Shown here: piece after piece, positions 1 through 5,828 of the stretch
Position numbering within the stretch: position 1 is the first letter of the stretch
Layout: the number at the start of each line of letters is the position of its first letter
Assembly (NCBI GenBank): GCA_020440745.1
Contig: JAGRNM010000089.1
Location: forward strand, 1-6,061
Direction of reading: 5' to 3'
Length of the DNA: 6,061 nucleotides
Origin: Deltaproteobacteria bacterium
Lineage (GTDB): Bacteria; UBA10199; DSSB01
Notes under the pieces: model-generated
Told to the model about the DNA's origin: nothing
Databases searched by the model: none
The model's input: the letters and a program-made list of their open reading frames with translations, nothing else
Translations under genes and position numbers: made by a program

Positions 1-435
1 CCATAAAAGGTTGAAGGCTTGTCCGCTTCCCCACAGTATAGAGGAGTAGAAAAACAATTTAGAGCTTTCTGCAAAAAAAGAAATCTTAGGAAGTGCAAGC
101 CAGCTAAGGCTTATAAAGAAACTACTAAGTACTAACTTTGCGCCAAAGACAGCGGCAAAAGATTCATTCAGTATTTCTTGATTATTACGATGTTGAGAAA
201 TTTTACGAGAAGCGGAGAAAATAAATCCGTATTCGACAAAAAAAACCATAAAAAAAGCAAAAGATTGGCAAAAGCTTACAATACCCCATGTTTTTAGGCC
301 TAAAGTACGGGTTAAATAGGGTATTAAAATTAAAGGAATTAGATAGCGGAAAAAATGAACTCCGTAGAGTGCAAGGATATTTTGAATTAAGTTTAAACGT
401 AAGAAGTCTTGAAGCTTCCATTTTTTAAGAGGCAT
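1..435 (-). CDS. wzx: Wzx-type polysaccharide flippase, N-terminal part (runs off left edge)
   Basis: An uninterrupted minus-strand frame of 145 codons opens with ATG at 435-433 and continues past base 1. It encodes the N-terminus of an inner-membrane flippase of the MATE-like/RfbX polysaccharide transporter family, which moves undecaprenyl-linked sugar units to the periplasm. Seen directly: a short basic N-terminus (MPLKKWKLQDF), a first membrane span at about residues 20-41 ending in PYLTRTLG (39-46), a second at about 51-73 ending in the EYGF and SASR motifs (68-77), a charged loop with HRNNQEIL, a third span at about 94-116, and a Gly-rich start of the next helix (GSGQAFNLLW, 136-145). 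This order is typical of the family, whose members are usually 400-480 residues. The gene starts 19 bp after the sugar transferase stop codon, so the two are probably co-transcribed. The ribosome binding site is weak (GAAG about 10 bases upstream). The family call is confident; the substrate cannot be read. Confidence 0.88.
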   Translation of the reverse strand, partial: MPLKKWKLQDFLRLNLIQNILALYGVHFFRYLIPLILIPYLTRTLGLKTWGIVSFCQSFAFFMVFFVEYGFIFSASRKISQHRNNQEILNESFAAVFGAKLVLSSFFISLSWLALPKISFFAESSKLFFYSSILWGSGQAFNLLW

Positions 436-454
436 GGTATAGTGCTTCGTTTAC

Positions 455-1150
455 TTAATAAGCGCCTTTTCTTAAGAAGACAGCTGGGATAGTTTTTAAC
501 ATAATTTTTAAGTCTAGCATAATACTGAGGTTTTTAGAGTAAAAGCTGTCTAGAAGTACCCTTTTTTCAAAAGTAGTATTGTTTCTGCCACTAATTTGCC
601 ATAACCCAGTAATGCCTGGGGTAACAGCCTTATATTCTTTTTGGTTTAGGCCATAATAATTTTTTATTTCTTCCTCAAAGGCTGGTCTTGGGCCAATAAA
701 GCTCATTTCTCCTCTGATAACATTAAAGATTTGAGGTAATTCATCTAGGCTAAAACTTCTTAGTAATTTTCCAACCTTTGTAATTCTAGGGTCTTTTTTA
801 AGCTTTCTATAAATTTCATATTCTTTTTTTAATTTAGAATCTGATTCTAATAAATTAGCTAGCTTTTGATCGGCATCTACATACATTGTTCTTAGCTTTA
901 GACAATCAAAAAGTTTCCCTTTCTTACCCATGCGCCTACTACGGTAAAAAGCAGGACCTTTGGAGTCTAGTCTAATCATGATAGCTAAAACAATAATTAT
1001 AGGTAATAAAAAAGGAAGTATTAAGATGGCAAAAATTAAATCAAGGCTTCTTTTAAAGATATTACGGTAGGGCTTAAGCCTCCAGGTATTTTCTTCCGAT
1101 GCAGTTGTAGAAAGCCACCTAAAGCCCTGTAGCTTATTTGGAGTTTCCAT
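455..1150 (-). CDS. ExoY/WbaP-type undecaprenyl-phosphate sugar phosphotransferase
   Basis: This 231-residue protein is a complete monotopic phosphoglycosyl transferase (bacterial sugar transferase family). It moves a sugar-1-phosphate from a nucleotide sugar to undecaprenyl phosphate, the first membrane step of repeat-unit assembly. Seen directly: a soluble N-terminal tail (1-30), KRSLDLIFA at 33-41 leading into a Pro-containing hydrophobic re-entrant helix (about 36-60, P46 and P50), GPAFYRSRRMGKKG (65-78), KLRTM (85-89), the catalytic Asp-Glu pair D136-E137 inside SFSLDELPQIFNV (132-144), RGEMSFIGPRP (146-156) and PGITGLWQISGRN (178-190). There is no long multi-span N-terminal domain as in WbaP/WcaJ. 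The length and the ending in GAY resemble rhizobial ExoY as I remember it. A good Shine-Dalgarno sequence, AGAGGA, lies 9 bases before the ATG. Galactose or glucose phosphate would be common donors, but the sugar is not determined by these motifs. It diverges from the export operon and precedes the flippase. Confidence 0.93.
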   Translation of the reverse strand: METPNKLQGFRWLSTTASEENTWRLKPYRNIFKRSLDLIFAILILPFLLPIIIVLAIMIRLDSKGPAFYRSRRMGKKGKLFDCLKLRTMYVDADQKLANLLESDSKLKKEYEIYRKLKKDPRITKVGKLLRSFSLDELPQIFNVIRGEMSFIGPRPAFEEEIKNYYGLNQKEYKAVTPGITGLWQISGRNNTTFEKRVLLDSFYSKNLSIMLDLKIMLKTIPAVFLRKGAY

Positions 1151-1159
1151 TTTTTGTGG

Positions 1160-1165
1160 TCCTCT
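1160..1165 (-). promoter_or_regulatory. Ribosome binding site of the sugar transferase gene
   Basis: AGAGGA on the minus strand lies 9 bases upstream of the ATG at 1150-1148. It supports that start codon. Confidence 0.7.
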
Positions 1166-1204
1166 TTATTTTCTTGGAGTGCTCTGGAAGTCTTAAGAAA
1201 AACA

Positions 1205-1234
1205 AATCTAACGCAAACTTAGTAATAAGATCAA
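1205..1234 (-). promoter_or_regulatory. Possible sigma-70-type promoter for the sugar transferase group
   Basis: On the minus strand TTGATC (1234-1229) could be a -35 box and TAGATT (1210-1205) a -10 box, with an 18-bp spacer. Each matches four of six consensus bases. Transcription would start near 1198 and leave a leader of about 48 bases before the ATG. AT-rich DNA produces such matches by chance, so this is only a candidate. Confidence 0.3.
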
Positions 1235-1275
1235 GTTTTAATGTAATACTCTTTTTTCTTGATTTATTTTAAGGG

Positions 1276-1287
1276 TAACAGCTGTTA
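1276..1287. promoter_or_regulatory. Perfect 12-bp palindrome, candidate operator
   Basis: TAACAGCTGTTA is identical to its reverse complement over all 12 bases. It ends 11 bases before the -24 element of the sigma-54 candidate and is centred about 43 bases upstream of the predicted transcription start. A dimeric activator or repressor could bind here. The regulator is unknown, and enhancer-binding proteins for sigma-54 usually bind further upstream. Confidence 0.4.
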
Positions 1288-1292
1288 TTGCT

Positions 1293-1322
1293 AAAAAAAG
1301 GCATTGATCTTGCAAAGCCTTT
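1293..1322 (-). terminator. Terminator-like hairpin on the minus strand
   Basis: AAAGGC (1297-1302) pairs with GCCTTT (1317-1322). After an A-A mismatch, TTG pairs with CAA (1304-1306 with 1313-1315), leaving a six-base loop. Read leftward, the stem runs directly into a tract of seven T residues (complement of 1293-1299), the usual form of an intrinsic terminator. It lies upstream of the sugar transferase start, so it would stop antisense transcripts from the export operon or attenuate a promoter further right. The stem is short and AT-rich, and the sigma-54 promoter candidate occupies the same bases. Confidence 0.3.
1299..1314 (+). promoter_or_regulatory. Sigma-54 (RpoN) -24/-12 promoter candidate for the export operon
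   Basis: AGGCAT, five bases, then TTGCA matches the RpoN consensus TGGCAC-N5-TTGCA/T at 9 of 11 defined positions. The invariant GG (1300-1301) and GC (1312-1313) have the required ten-base spacing. With C1313 as -12, transcription would begin near 1325, 16 bases before the ATG of the SLBB protein gene. That leaves room for the GTAGG ribosome binding site at 1326-1330. The position and direction fit the gene it would drive. Sigma-54 promoters need an ATP-dependent enhancer-binding activator, which is not encoded here. It overlaps a hairpin that reads as a minus-strand terminator, so the two interpretations compete. Confidence 0.55.
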
Positions 1323-1325
1323 AAT

Positions 1326-1330
1326 GTAGG
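1326..1330 (+). promoter_or_regulatory. Weak ribosome binding site of the SLBB protein gene
   Basis: GTAGG ends 10 bases before the ATG at 1341 and is the only purine-rich match there. The frame is closed upstream by TGA at 1305-1307 with no better start between. A stronger-looking AAGGGAG at 1382-1388 has no ATG/GTG/TTG in frame at good spacing, so 1341 is preferred. Confidence 0.4.
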
Positions 1331-1340
1331 TTCGCCGCCC

Positions 1341-2501
1341 ATGTTAAGATATCGATTTTTTTTATCAAAATTAAACCATTTAAGGGAGATAAGTGGCAGT
1401 TTTTTGGTGTTTTATTTGGTTAGTATTTTAACTATTTCTCCTGCTTTTTCACAAGGTTTAACAGGTTTTCTAGAGAGGTCTTCGAATTCACAATCTACTT
1501 TATCCCCTTCAGATTTGGATTCATCTTCTTCTAAAAGGCGACTAGGAGGCTCTTCTGAACTACAAGATTATCTTTCTTATTCGAGTACACCTTCTTCTTT
1601 TGGTCGGACAAAACCTTCTCTTATTTATCAAGTACATGTTTTAGGTGAAGTAGAGATGCCTGGTACTTATCAGGTAAGTCCTTCTATGAGAGTGACAGAC
1701 GCTATTTTAATGGCTGGTGGTATTAAAGAAAATGGTTCTCGGCGTTTTGTTAAACTAAACAAACAAGGACAAGGAGCTAATCAGATATTAGACCTTTTTG
1801 CTTATTATACCTTAGGAGAGATAGGGCAAAATCCCTATTTACAAGATAATAATGTTATTTTTGTAGGACTTAGAAAAAATGTTGTCGAAATTCAAGGGCC
1901 TGTTCGTAGGCCAGGTGTTTATGAACTTAGACAGGAGCATACTTTAAAAGATTTAGTAGAACTAGCCGGTGGTTTTTCTGTGGGACTTAATCAGGAAGAG
2001 AGTTTAAAAGTCATTCGTTATGGTAAGGGAAAGGATAAGAAGGTTATCGATGTGACTTCTGAAATAGCAGAACTTAGACAGTTTAGTCTCAAAGAAGGAG
2101 ATGTTGTTATTGTTCCCCATAAGTTTTTAAGTAAAAACCAATTTGATTATAGATTAAGAAGATTACCTAACGATAATATTTATTACCCTGGTTCAGAAAA
2201 TAAAGTTTTTGTCATTGGTGGTGTTAAATCCCCTGGGGCTTTTCCCTTTAATCAGTATTATAGTCTTCAACAATATTTAACTTTGGCTGGTGGAACTACT
2301 GTGATGGCAAAAAAAAGAAAAATTCACCTTGTTAGAGTCGATGGGGAGTCTATTAAAGCTAAAGATGGGGAGTTTAAAGGGGTGGTAAATCCTGGAGATA
2401 CCATTGTGGTGCCTGAAAGATCTGTACCAACAACTTTTTATCTTAGCTTATTACCCACTATCGCCTCTTTAGGTCTGAGTTCAGTTGCTTTGTTTAGATA
2501 A
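1341..2501 (+). CDS. SLBB-domain polysaccharide export protein with three SLBB modules
   Basis: This 386-residue secreted protein probably takes part in moving polymer through the periplasm and outer membrane, as Wza-type (OPX) proteins do. It begins with a basic segment (residues 1-15), a hydrophobic core (about 20-34) and a likely signal peptidase I site after AFS (35-37). There is no lipobox cysteine, unlike lipoprotein Wza. A Ser-rich low-complexity linker follows (about 46-86). Three ligand-binding beta-grasp (SLBB) modules are visible, each with a xGxVxxPGxY-like start and an AGG end: 98-127, 182-212 and 289-318. The C-terminus (about 364-385) is hydrophobic and could form a membrane or pore helix. 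The canonical export (PES) domain that normally precedes SLBB modules, with a YRIGPGD-type motif, is not seen. It leads the operon, 11 bp before the Wzz-type gene, which supports a role in export. It might be an accessory or periplasmic-gate component rather than the outer-membrane channel itself. Confidence 0.85.
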   Translation: MLRYRFFLSKLNHLREISGSFLVFYLVSILTISPAFSQGLTGFLERSSNSQSTLSPSDLDSSSSKRRLGGSSELQDYLSYSSTPSSFGRTKPSLIYQVHVLGEVEMPGTYQVSPSMRVTDAILMAGGIKENGSRRFVKLNKQGQGANQILDLFAYYTLGEIGQNPYLQDNNVIFVGLRKNVVEIQGPVRRPGVYELRQEHTLKDLVELAGGFSVGLNQEESLKVIRYGKGKDKKVIDVTSEIAELRQFSLKEGDVVIVPHKFLSKNQFDYRLRRLPNDNIYYPGSENKVFVIGGVKSPGAFPFNQYYSLQQYLTLAGGTTVMAKKRKIHLVRVDGESIKAKDGEFKGVVNPGDTIVVPERSVPTTFYLSLLPTIASLGLSSVALFR

Positions 2502-2512
2502 GGTTTTTAATT

Positions 2513-3727
2513 ATGGGAGACTTTCAAGAAGATTCTCGTCAGCAAGCTTGCGTTAGTGAACGGATTGTATTTGAAAACCAAGCTCATCATTATTTTTATC
2601 CAAGGGATGGAGAAGTAAATATTTTAGAATATTGGTCAACCCTTAGAAAAAGAAAGTGGTTAGTGATACTAGGTGTTCTTTGTTCTCTTATGATGGCTAT
2701 AGTGATTACTTTATTATTGCCAAGGCAATATACAAGTGTTGTTACTTTGATGAGTATCCAGTCTAACTCGATTGCAAACAATTTAGGTGCCTTATCTTCT
2801 CAAATAAGTGATTTGCCTATTTTAGGTTCTCAGCTAGGAGGTTTGGGTAATTTGGGTTCAGAACAGTCACAGGATTTAGTCAATATTTTAAAAAGCGATA
2901 GTCTGACAGAAAATGTAATTCAACATTTTGATTTGATGCCTATTTTGTTTGACTTTCAATGGGATAATCACAACAAACAATTTAAGTCTTATCTTTTTAA
3001 CTTTATTCCTATTCCTGAAATCGAAGATGCTATTAAAAAATTTAAGAAGAAAGTTGCCTTGGTAGAAATTGATAAGAAGACTAATTTAATTACTATTGAA
3101 GTAACATTAAAAGATTCTATTCTAGCAGCTCAAATAGCTAACGCTATGGTTGTTTATCTTCAAGATTTTATTAATAAAAATAGTCTCACGGTTGCTAAGA
3201 GAAATCGTATTTTTACTGAAGAACAACTAATAAAGAATCGTGCTCAAGTTTTAGAGGGAGGGAAGGAGCTTAATCAATTTTTTGTTAAGAATAATATTTC
3301 TAGTACTAGGCCGCAGTTGGATGTCTTAGTGGGTTCTTATGAACCTCTTAGTAAGAGTTTTGAAGAATTCAGAGCTCAGCTAGAAGGTTTGGGCTTAGAA
3401 AAAACAGAGAATGGTAAAAATAAGATTACTACTAGGGTCAAAGAGGTTCCTTCCCAAGTTTATTTAGAATATCTTACTATGCAATATGAAATGTATAGTA
3501 AGGCAAATGCTTTGTTGACTCAACGTTATGAATTAGCAAAGATTGAGGAAGGTAAAGAAGATTTGGCCTTTCAAGTATTAGACAAAGCTAAAGCTAGTGT
3601 TCGTCCTAGTTCTCCTAACTTGTTATTGAATCTTTTATTAGCCTTTTTAGGAGGGGTTTTTATTTTTACTTTCTTAGCTTTTTTTCTAGATTACCTCCAG
3701 AAGCTTAAAACTAAACAAGGAGCTTAA
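2513..3727 (+). CDS. Wzz-family chain-length determinant / polysaccharide co-polymerase
   Basis: This 404-residue inner-membrane protein would set polymer length and link the Wzy polymerase to the exporter. Seen directly: a 45-residue cytoplasmic N-terminus with EVNILEYWSTLRKRKW (34-49), typical of the Wzz domain, then a first membrane helix (about 49-69) followed by PRQYTSVVTL. A Gly/Leu/Ser-rich stretch (about 91-117) precedes the periplasmic domain. That domain includes a long helical, coiled-coil-prone part (about 221-350) and ends in VLDKAKASVRPSSPN (355-369), the Pro-rich motif before the second helix (about 369-392). The protein ends 12 residues later, so there is no fused tyrosine kinase domain (no Walker motifs or Tyr cluster). 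A separate kinase may exist elsewhere, or none may be needed. TAAGG, overlapping the previous stop, serves as ribosome binding site about 9 bases before the ATG. The family call is firm; the exact PCP subtype is less certain. Confidence 0.92.
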   Translation: MGDFQEDSRQQACVSERIVFENQAHHYFYPRDGEVNILEYWSTLRKRKWLVILGVLCSLMMAIVITLLLPRQYTSVVTLMSIQSNSIANNLGALSSQISDLPILGSQLGGLGNLGSEQSQDLVNILKSDSLTENVIQHFDLMPILFDFQWDNHNKQFKSYLFNFIPIPEIEDAIKKFKKKVALVEIDKKTNLITIEVTLKDSILAAQIANAMVVYLQDFINKNSLTVAKRNRIFTEEQLIKNRAQVLEGGKELNQFFVKNNISSTRPQLDVLVGSYEPLSKSFEEFRAQLEGLGLEKTENGKNKITTRVKEVPSQVYLEYLTMQYEMYSKANALLTQRYELAKIEEGKEDLAFQVLDKAKASVRPSSPNLLLNLLLAFLGGVFIFTFLAFFLDYLQKLKTKQGA

Positions 3728-3733
3728 TCTTTC

Positions 3734-4906
3734 ATGAAGATCGCTTTCATACACGACTGGCTAGTTACCTATGCTGGGGCAGAGCGTGTTTTGGAGCAGA
3801 TGTTAGCTTGTTTTCCTGAGGCTGATCTTTTTAGCGTTGTAGATTTTATTCCTAAAGGTAAGAGAGATTTTCTTCTTAATAAAAAGAGCCAAACTACTTT
3901 TATTCAGAAACTTCCTTGGGCTAAAAAAAAATATCGTCAGTATTTGCCCTTGATGACTCTAGCTATTGAACAGTTAGATTTGCGAGGATATGACTTAGTT
4001 ATCTCTAGTTCCCATGCTGTAGCTAAAGGAGTTTTAACCGGCCCTGATCAGTTGCATTTGTCTATGATTTATTCTCCCATGCGTTATGCCTGGGATCTTC
4101 AAGAAAAATATTTAGAAGAAATTGGTGCTAAAAGAGGTTTTAAAAGCCAGATCTTACGGTATCTATTACATCGCTTGCGTCGTTGGGATCTTAGGAGTGC
4201 GATGGGGGTAGATGATATGATTGCTATTAGTCATTATATTGCCCGTCGTATTTATAAGGTCTATCGTCGGGAGTCGACGGTTATTTATCCTCCTGTGGCT
4301 TTGGAAGCTTTCACTCTTAAGGAAAATAAAGAAGATTTTTATATTACCGCTTCTAGAATGGTTCCCTATAAGAAAATAGATCTTATTGTGGAGGCTTTTC
4401 AAAAATTGCCAAATCTAAATTTAATAGTCATTGGTGAGGGGCCTGATTTTGCAAAAATTAAAGCCTTGGCTGGCCCTAATGTGCGCTTGATGGGCTTTCA
4501 ACCACAAAAAGTGCTTTTAGATCATTTGCAAAGAGCTAAGGCTTTTATTTTTGCATCAGAAGAAGACTTTGGAATTGCCCCTTTAGAAGCGCAGGCTTGT
4601 GGGACTCCGGTGATTGCTTATGGTAAAGGAGGGGCTTTGGAGACCATTAGGCCGGTTACTATGGCCAAAGCTACGGGTTTGTTTTTTGAGGAACAGACAA
4701 GTGGTAGTTTGGTGGAGGCTATTAATAAATTTGAGTCAGGGGAGTTTAGTTTTTTACCCCAAGATTGTCGGCAAAATGCATTGCGTTTTGGAGAAGAACG
4801 GTTTCGTCAGGAATTTTATCAGTATGTGATGACTAAGTGGAATAATTTTCAAAAAAGAAAGAGTGTTTTGCCCGATTTAGAATCAAACATAACAGGCGAG
4901 GCATAA
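3734..4906 (+). CDS. Family 4 glycosyltransferase, WbaZ/mannosyltransferase-like
   Basis: This 390-residue cytoplasmic enzyme has the GT-B fold of retaining family 4 glycosyltransferases and would add a sugar to the lipid-linked repeat unit. Seen directly: an N-terminal domain starting MKIAFIHDWL with GAER (15-18), HLSMIYSPMRYAWD (108-121) and DDMIAISHYIA (160-170). The C-terminal nucleotide-sugar domain has SRMVPYKKIDLIVEAF (207-222), GEGP (234-237) and the EX7E pair E277/E285 in EEDFGIAPLEAQACGTPVIA (276-295), followed by YGKGGALET (296-304). FFEEQTSGSL and the ending CRQNALRFGEERFRQEF resemble the WbaZ-like subgroup, which includes mannosyltransferases. Together with the Gmd-Rmd pair, GDP-mannose or GDP-D-rhamnose is a reasonable donor, but that is inference. 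AAGGAG at 3717-3722, inside the end of the Wzz-type gene, lies 11 bases before the ATG. The gene follows after a 6-bp gap. Confidence 0.92.
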   Translation: MKIAFIHDWLVTYAGAERVLEQMLACFPEADLFSVVDFIPKGKRDFLLNKKSQTTFIQKLPWAKKKYRQYLPLMTLAIEQLDLRGYDLVISSSHAVAKGVLTGPDQLHLSMIYSPMRYAWDLQEKYLEEIGAKRGFKSQILRYLLHRLRRWDLRSAMGVDDMIAISHYIARRIYKVYRRESTVIYPPVALEAFTLKENKEDFYITASRMVPYKKIDLIVEAFQKLPNLNLIVIGEGPDFAKIKALAGPNVRLMGFQPQKVLLDHLQRAKAFIFASEEDFGIAPLEAQACGTPVIAYGKGGALETIRPVTMAKATGLFFEEQTSGSLVEAINKFESGEFSFLPQDCRQNALRFGEERFRQEFYQYVMTKWNNFQKRKSVLPDLESNITGEA

Positions 4907-4909
4907 TTT

Positions 4910-4915
4910 AGAGAG
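4910..4915 (+). promoter_or_regulatory. Ribosome binding site favouring the second ATG of rmd
   Basis: AGAGAG ends one base before the ATG at 4917 but four bases before the ATG at 4920. Spacing therefore favours 4920 as the main start. The other nearby purine run, GAGG at 4898-4901, is 15 bases from 4917 and too far. Confidence 0.45.
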
Positions 4916-4916
4916 T

Positions 4917-5828
4917 ATGATGAAAGTTCTTTTAACAGGAGCCACTGGTTTTGTTGGGACTTATGTCCAAAGAACCCTGTCTACTTTGCCTATGGTAGAT
5001 CAAGAGGGAATGGCTATAGATTTATTAGATAGTCCTAAAGTAGAGAGCTTTATTAAAGATTCTGATTTTGATGCAGTCATTCACTTGGCTGCTTTGAGTA
5101 GTGTGGCTCAATCTTTTCAGGATCCTAGGTTAACTTGGGAAGTTAATCTTTGGGGCACTTTTAATCTTTTACAAGCTTTAAAGAAAAAAAAATTTAATGG
5201 TGCTTTTTTGTATGTGAGTTCTTCAGAAGTTTATGGAAAAGTTAGTGAGGATCAGCTTGGGGTTAAAGAAAATTTTTCCTTAAAGCCTATTAGTCCTTAT
5301 GGTGCTAGTAAGGCAGCAGCCGAACATTTATGTTTTCAATGGGGTGAAACTAATGGTTTTTCTGTGGTGATGGTTCGTCCTTTTAATCATACTGGTCCTG
5401 GCCAAGAGGATCGGTTTGTTTTGAGCTCTTTTGCTAAACAATTGGCTAAAATTTTTTTGGGTAATCAAGAGCCTTGTCTCAAAGTCGGCAATATTGAAGT
5501 GGCAAGAGATTTTTTAGATGTTAGAGATGTGGTTAAGGCTTACCAATTAATCCTTGAGCGAGCTGCTTTGCCTGATTTTAGATCACAGGTTTTTAATGTT
5601 TGCTCTGGCCATGCAATTTCTTTAAAAGAGATACTGCAGGCTCAAATAAGCTGCATGAATATTCCAGTGGAGATCAAACAGGATCCTCAATTAGTAAGGC
5701 CTGTAGAGGTATTAAAGATTTATGGCGATTCTAGCCGCTTAAAAAAATTAATTCCCTGGAAACCACAATATTCTATCTTTGATACTTTTTCACAGATGGT
5801 TGATTTTTGGAAGGAAGAACTCTCATGA
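4917..5828 (+). CDS. rmd: GDP-6-deoxy-D-mannose reductase (GDP-D-rhamnose synthase)
   Basis: This 303-residue short-chain dehydrogenase of the extended NDP-sugar epimerase/reductase type would reduce GDP-4-keto-6-deoxy-D-mannose to GDP-D-rhamnose with NAD(P)H. Seen directly: the Rossmann nucleotide motif GATGFVG (8-14), VIHLAALSSV (54-63), the catalytic Ser in VSSSEVYG (100-107), YGASK (128-132) with Y128 and K132, RPFNHTGPGQ (154-163), VGNIEVARDFLDVRDVV (190-206), FNVCSG (226-231) and RPVEV (261-265). The RPFNHTGPGQ and RDFLDVRD segments are typical of Rmd and unlike GDP-fucose synthase, whose active site reads SSCIYP. The length is normal for Rmd. Two adjacent ATG codons open the frame; the second (4920) gives MKVLLTGATG and better ribosome spacing. 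It follows the glycosyltransferase by 10 bp and overlaps gmd by four bases (ATGA), so the two enzymes of one pathway are translationally coupled. Confidence 0.9.
   Translation: MMKVLLTGATGFVGTYVQRTLSTLPMVDQEGMAIDLLDSPKVESFIKDSDFDAVIHLAALSSVAQSFQDPRLTWEVNLWGTFNLLQALKKKKFNGAFLYVSSSEVYGKVSEDQLGVKENFSLKPISPYGASKAAAEHLCFQWGETNGFSVVMVRPFNHTGPGQEDRFVLSSFAKQLAKIFLGNQEPCLKVGNIEVARDFLDVRDVVKAYQLILERAALPDFRSQVFNVCSGHAISLKEILQAQISCMNIPVEIKQDPQLVRPVEVLKIYGDSSRLKKLIPWKPQYSIFDTFSQMVDFWKEELS

Larger units (their letters stand above)
1151..1340. promoter_or_regulatory. Divergent control region between the two gene groups
   Basis: This 190-bp AT-rich stretch contains no convincing gene and separates divergently transcribed genes, so it should carry promoters for both. 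It holds a sigma-54-like promoter facing right (1299-1314), a 12-bp palindrome (1276-1287), an 8-bp palindrome TCTTAAGA (1191-1198), a weak leftward sigma-70-like promoter (1205-1234) and a terminator-like hairpin (1293-1322). The octamer AAGATCAA (1227-1234) recurs inverted as TTGATCTT (1304-1311). Each is described separately where it can be supported. Confidence 0.7.

Noticed and set aside
203..421. A 72-codon minus-strand open frame starting with ATG
   Set aside because: It lies wholly inside the flippase frame 1-435 on the same strand but in another phase. The flippase frame shows family motifs and membrane spans, while this frame resembles nothing recognisable.
1244..1250. TAATACT as a rightward -10 box for the export operon
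   Set aside because: No acceptable -35 hexamer lies 16-18 bases upstream (the region reads AGTAAT), and the sigma-54 candidate nearer the gene is far better.
1227..1311. Inverted octamers AAGATCAA (1227-1234) and TTGATCTT (1304-1311) as paired operators
   Set aside because: An eight-base AT-rich match 77 bases apart is easily due to chance, and each copy falls inside a promoter candidate that already explains it.
2596..2781. A 61-codon minus-strand open frame
   Set aside because: It is antisense to the well-supported Wzz-type gene and has no recognisable motif or ribosome binding site.
4166..4402. A 78-codon minus-strand open frame
   Set aside because: It is antisense to the glycosyltransferase gene, with a composition unlike a real protein and no recognisable domain.
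4614..4829. A 71-codon plus-strand open frame
   Set aside because: It is out of frame inside the glycosyltransferase, overlapping the conserved donor-binding region, so it is a shadow of that gene.
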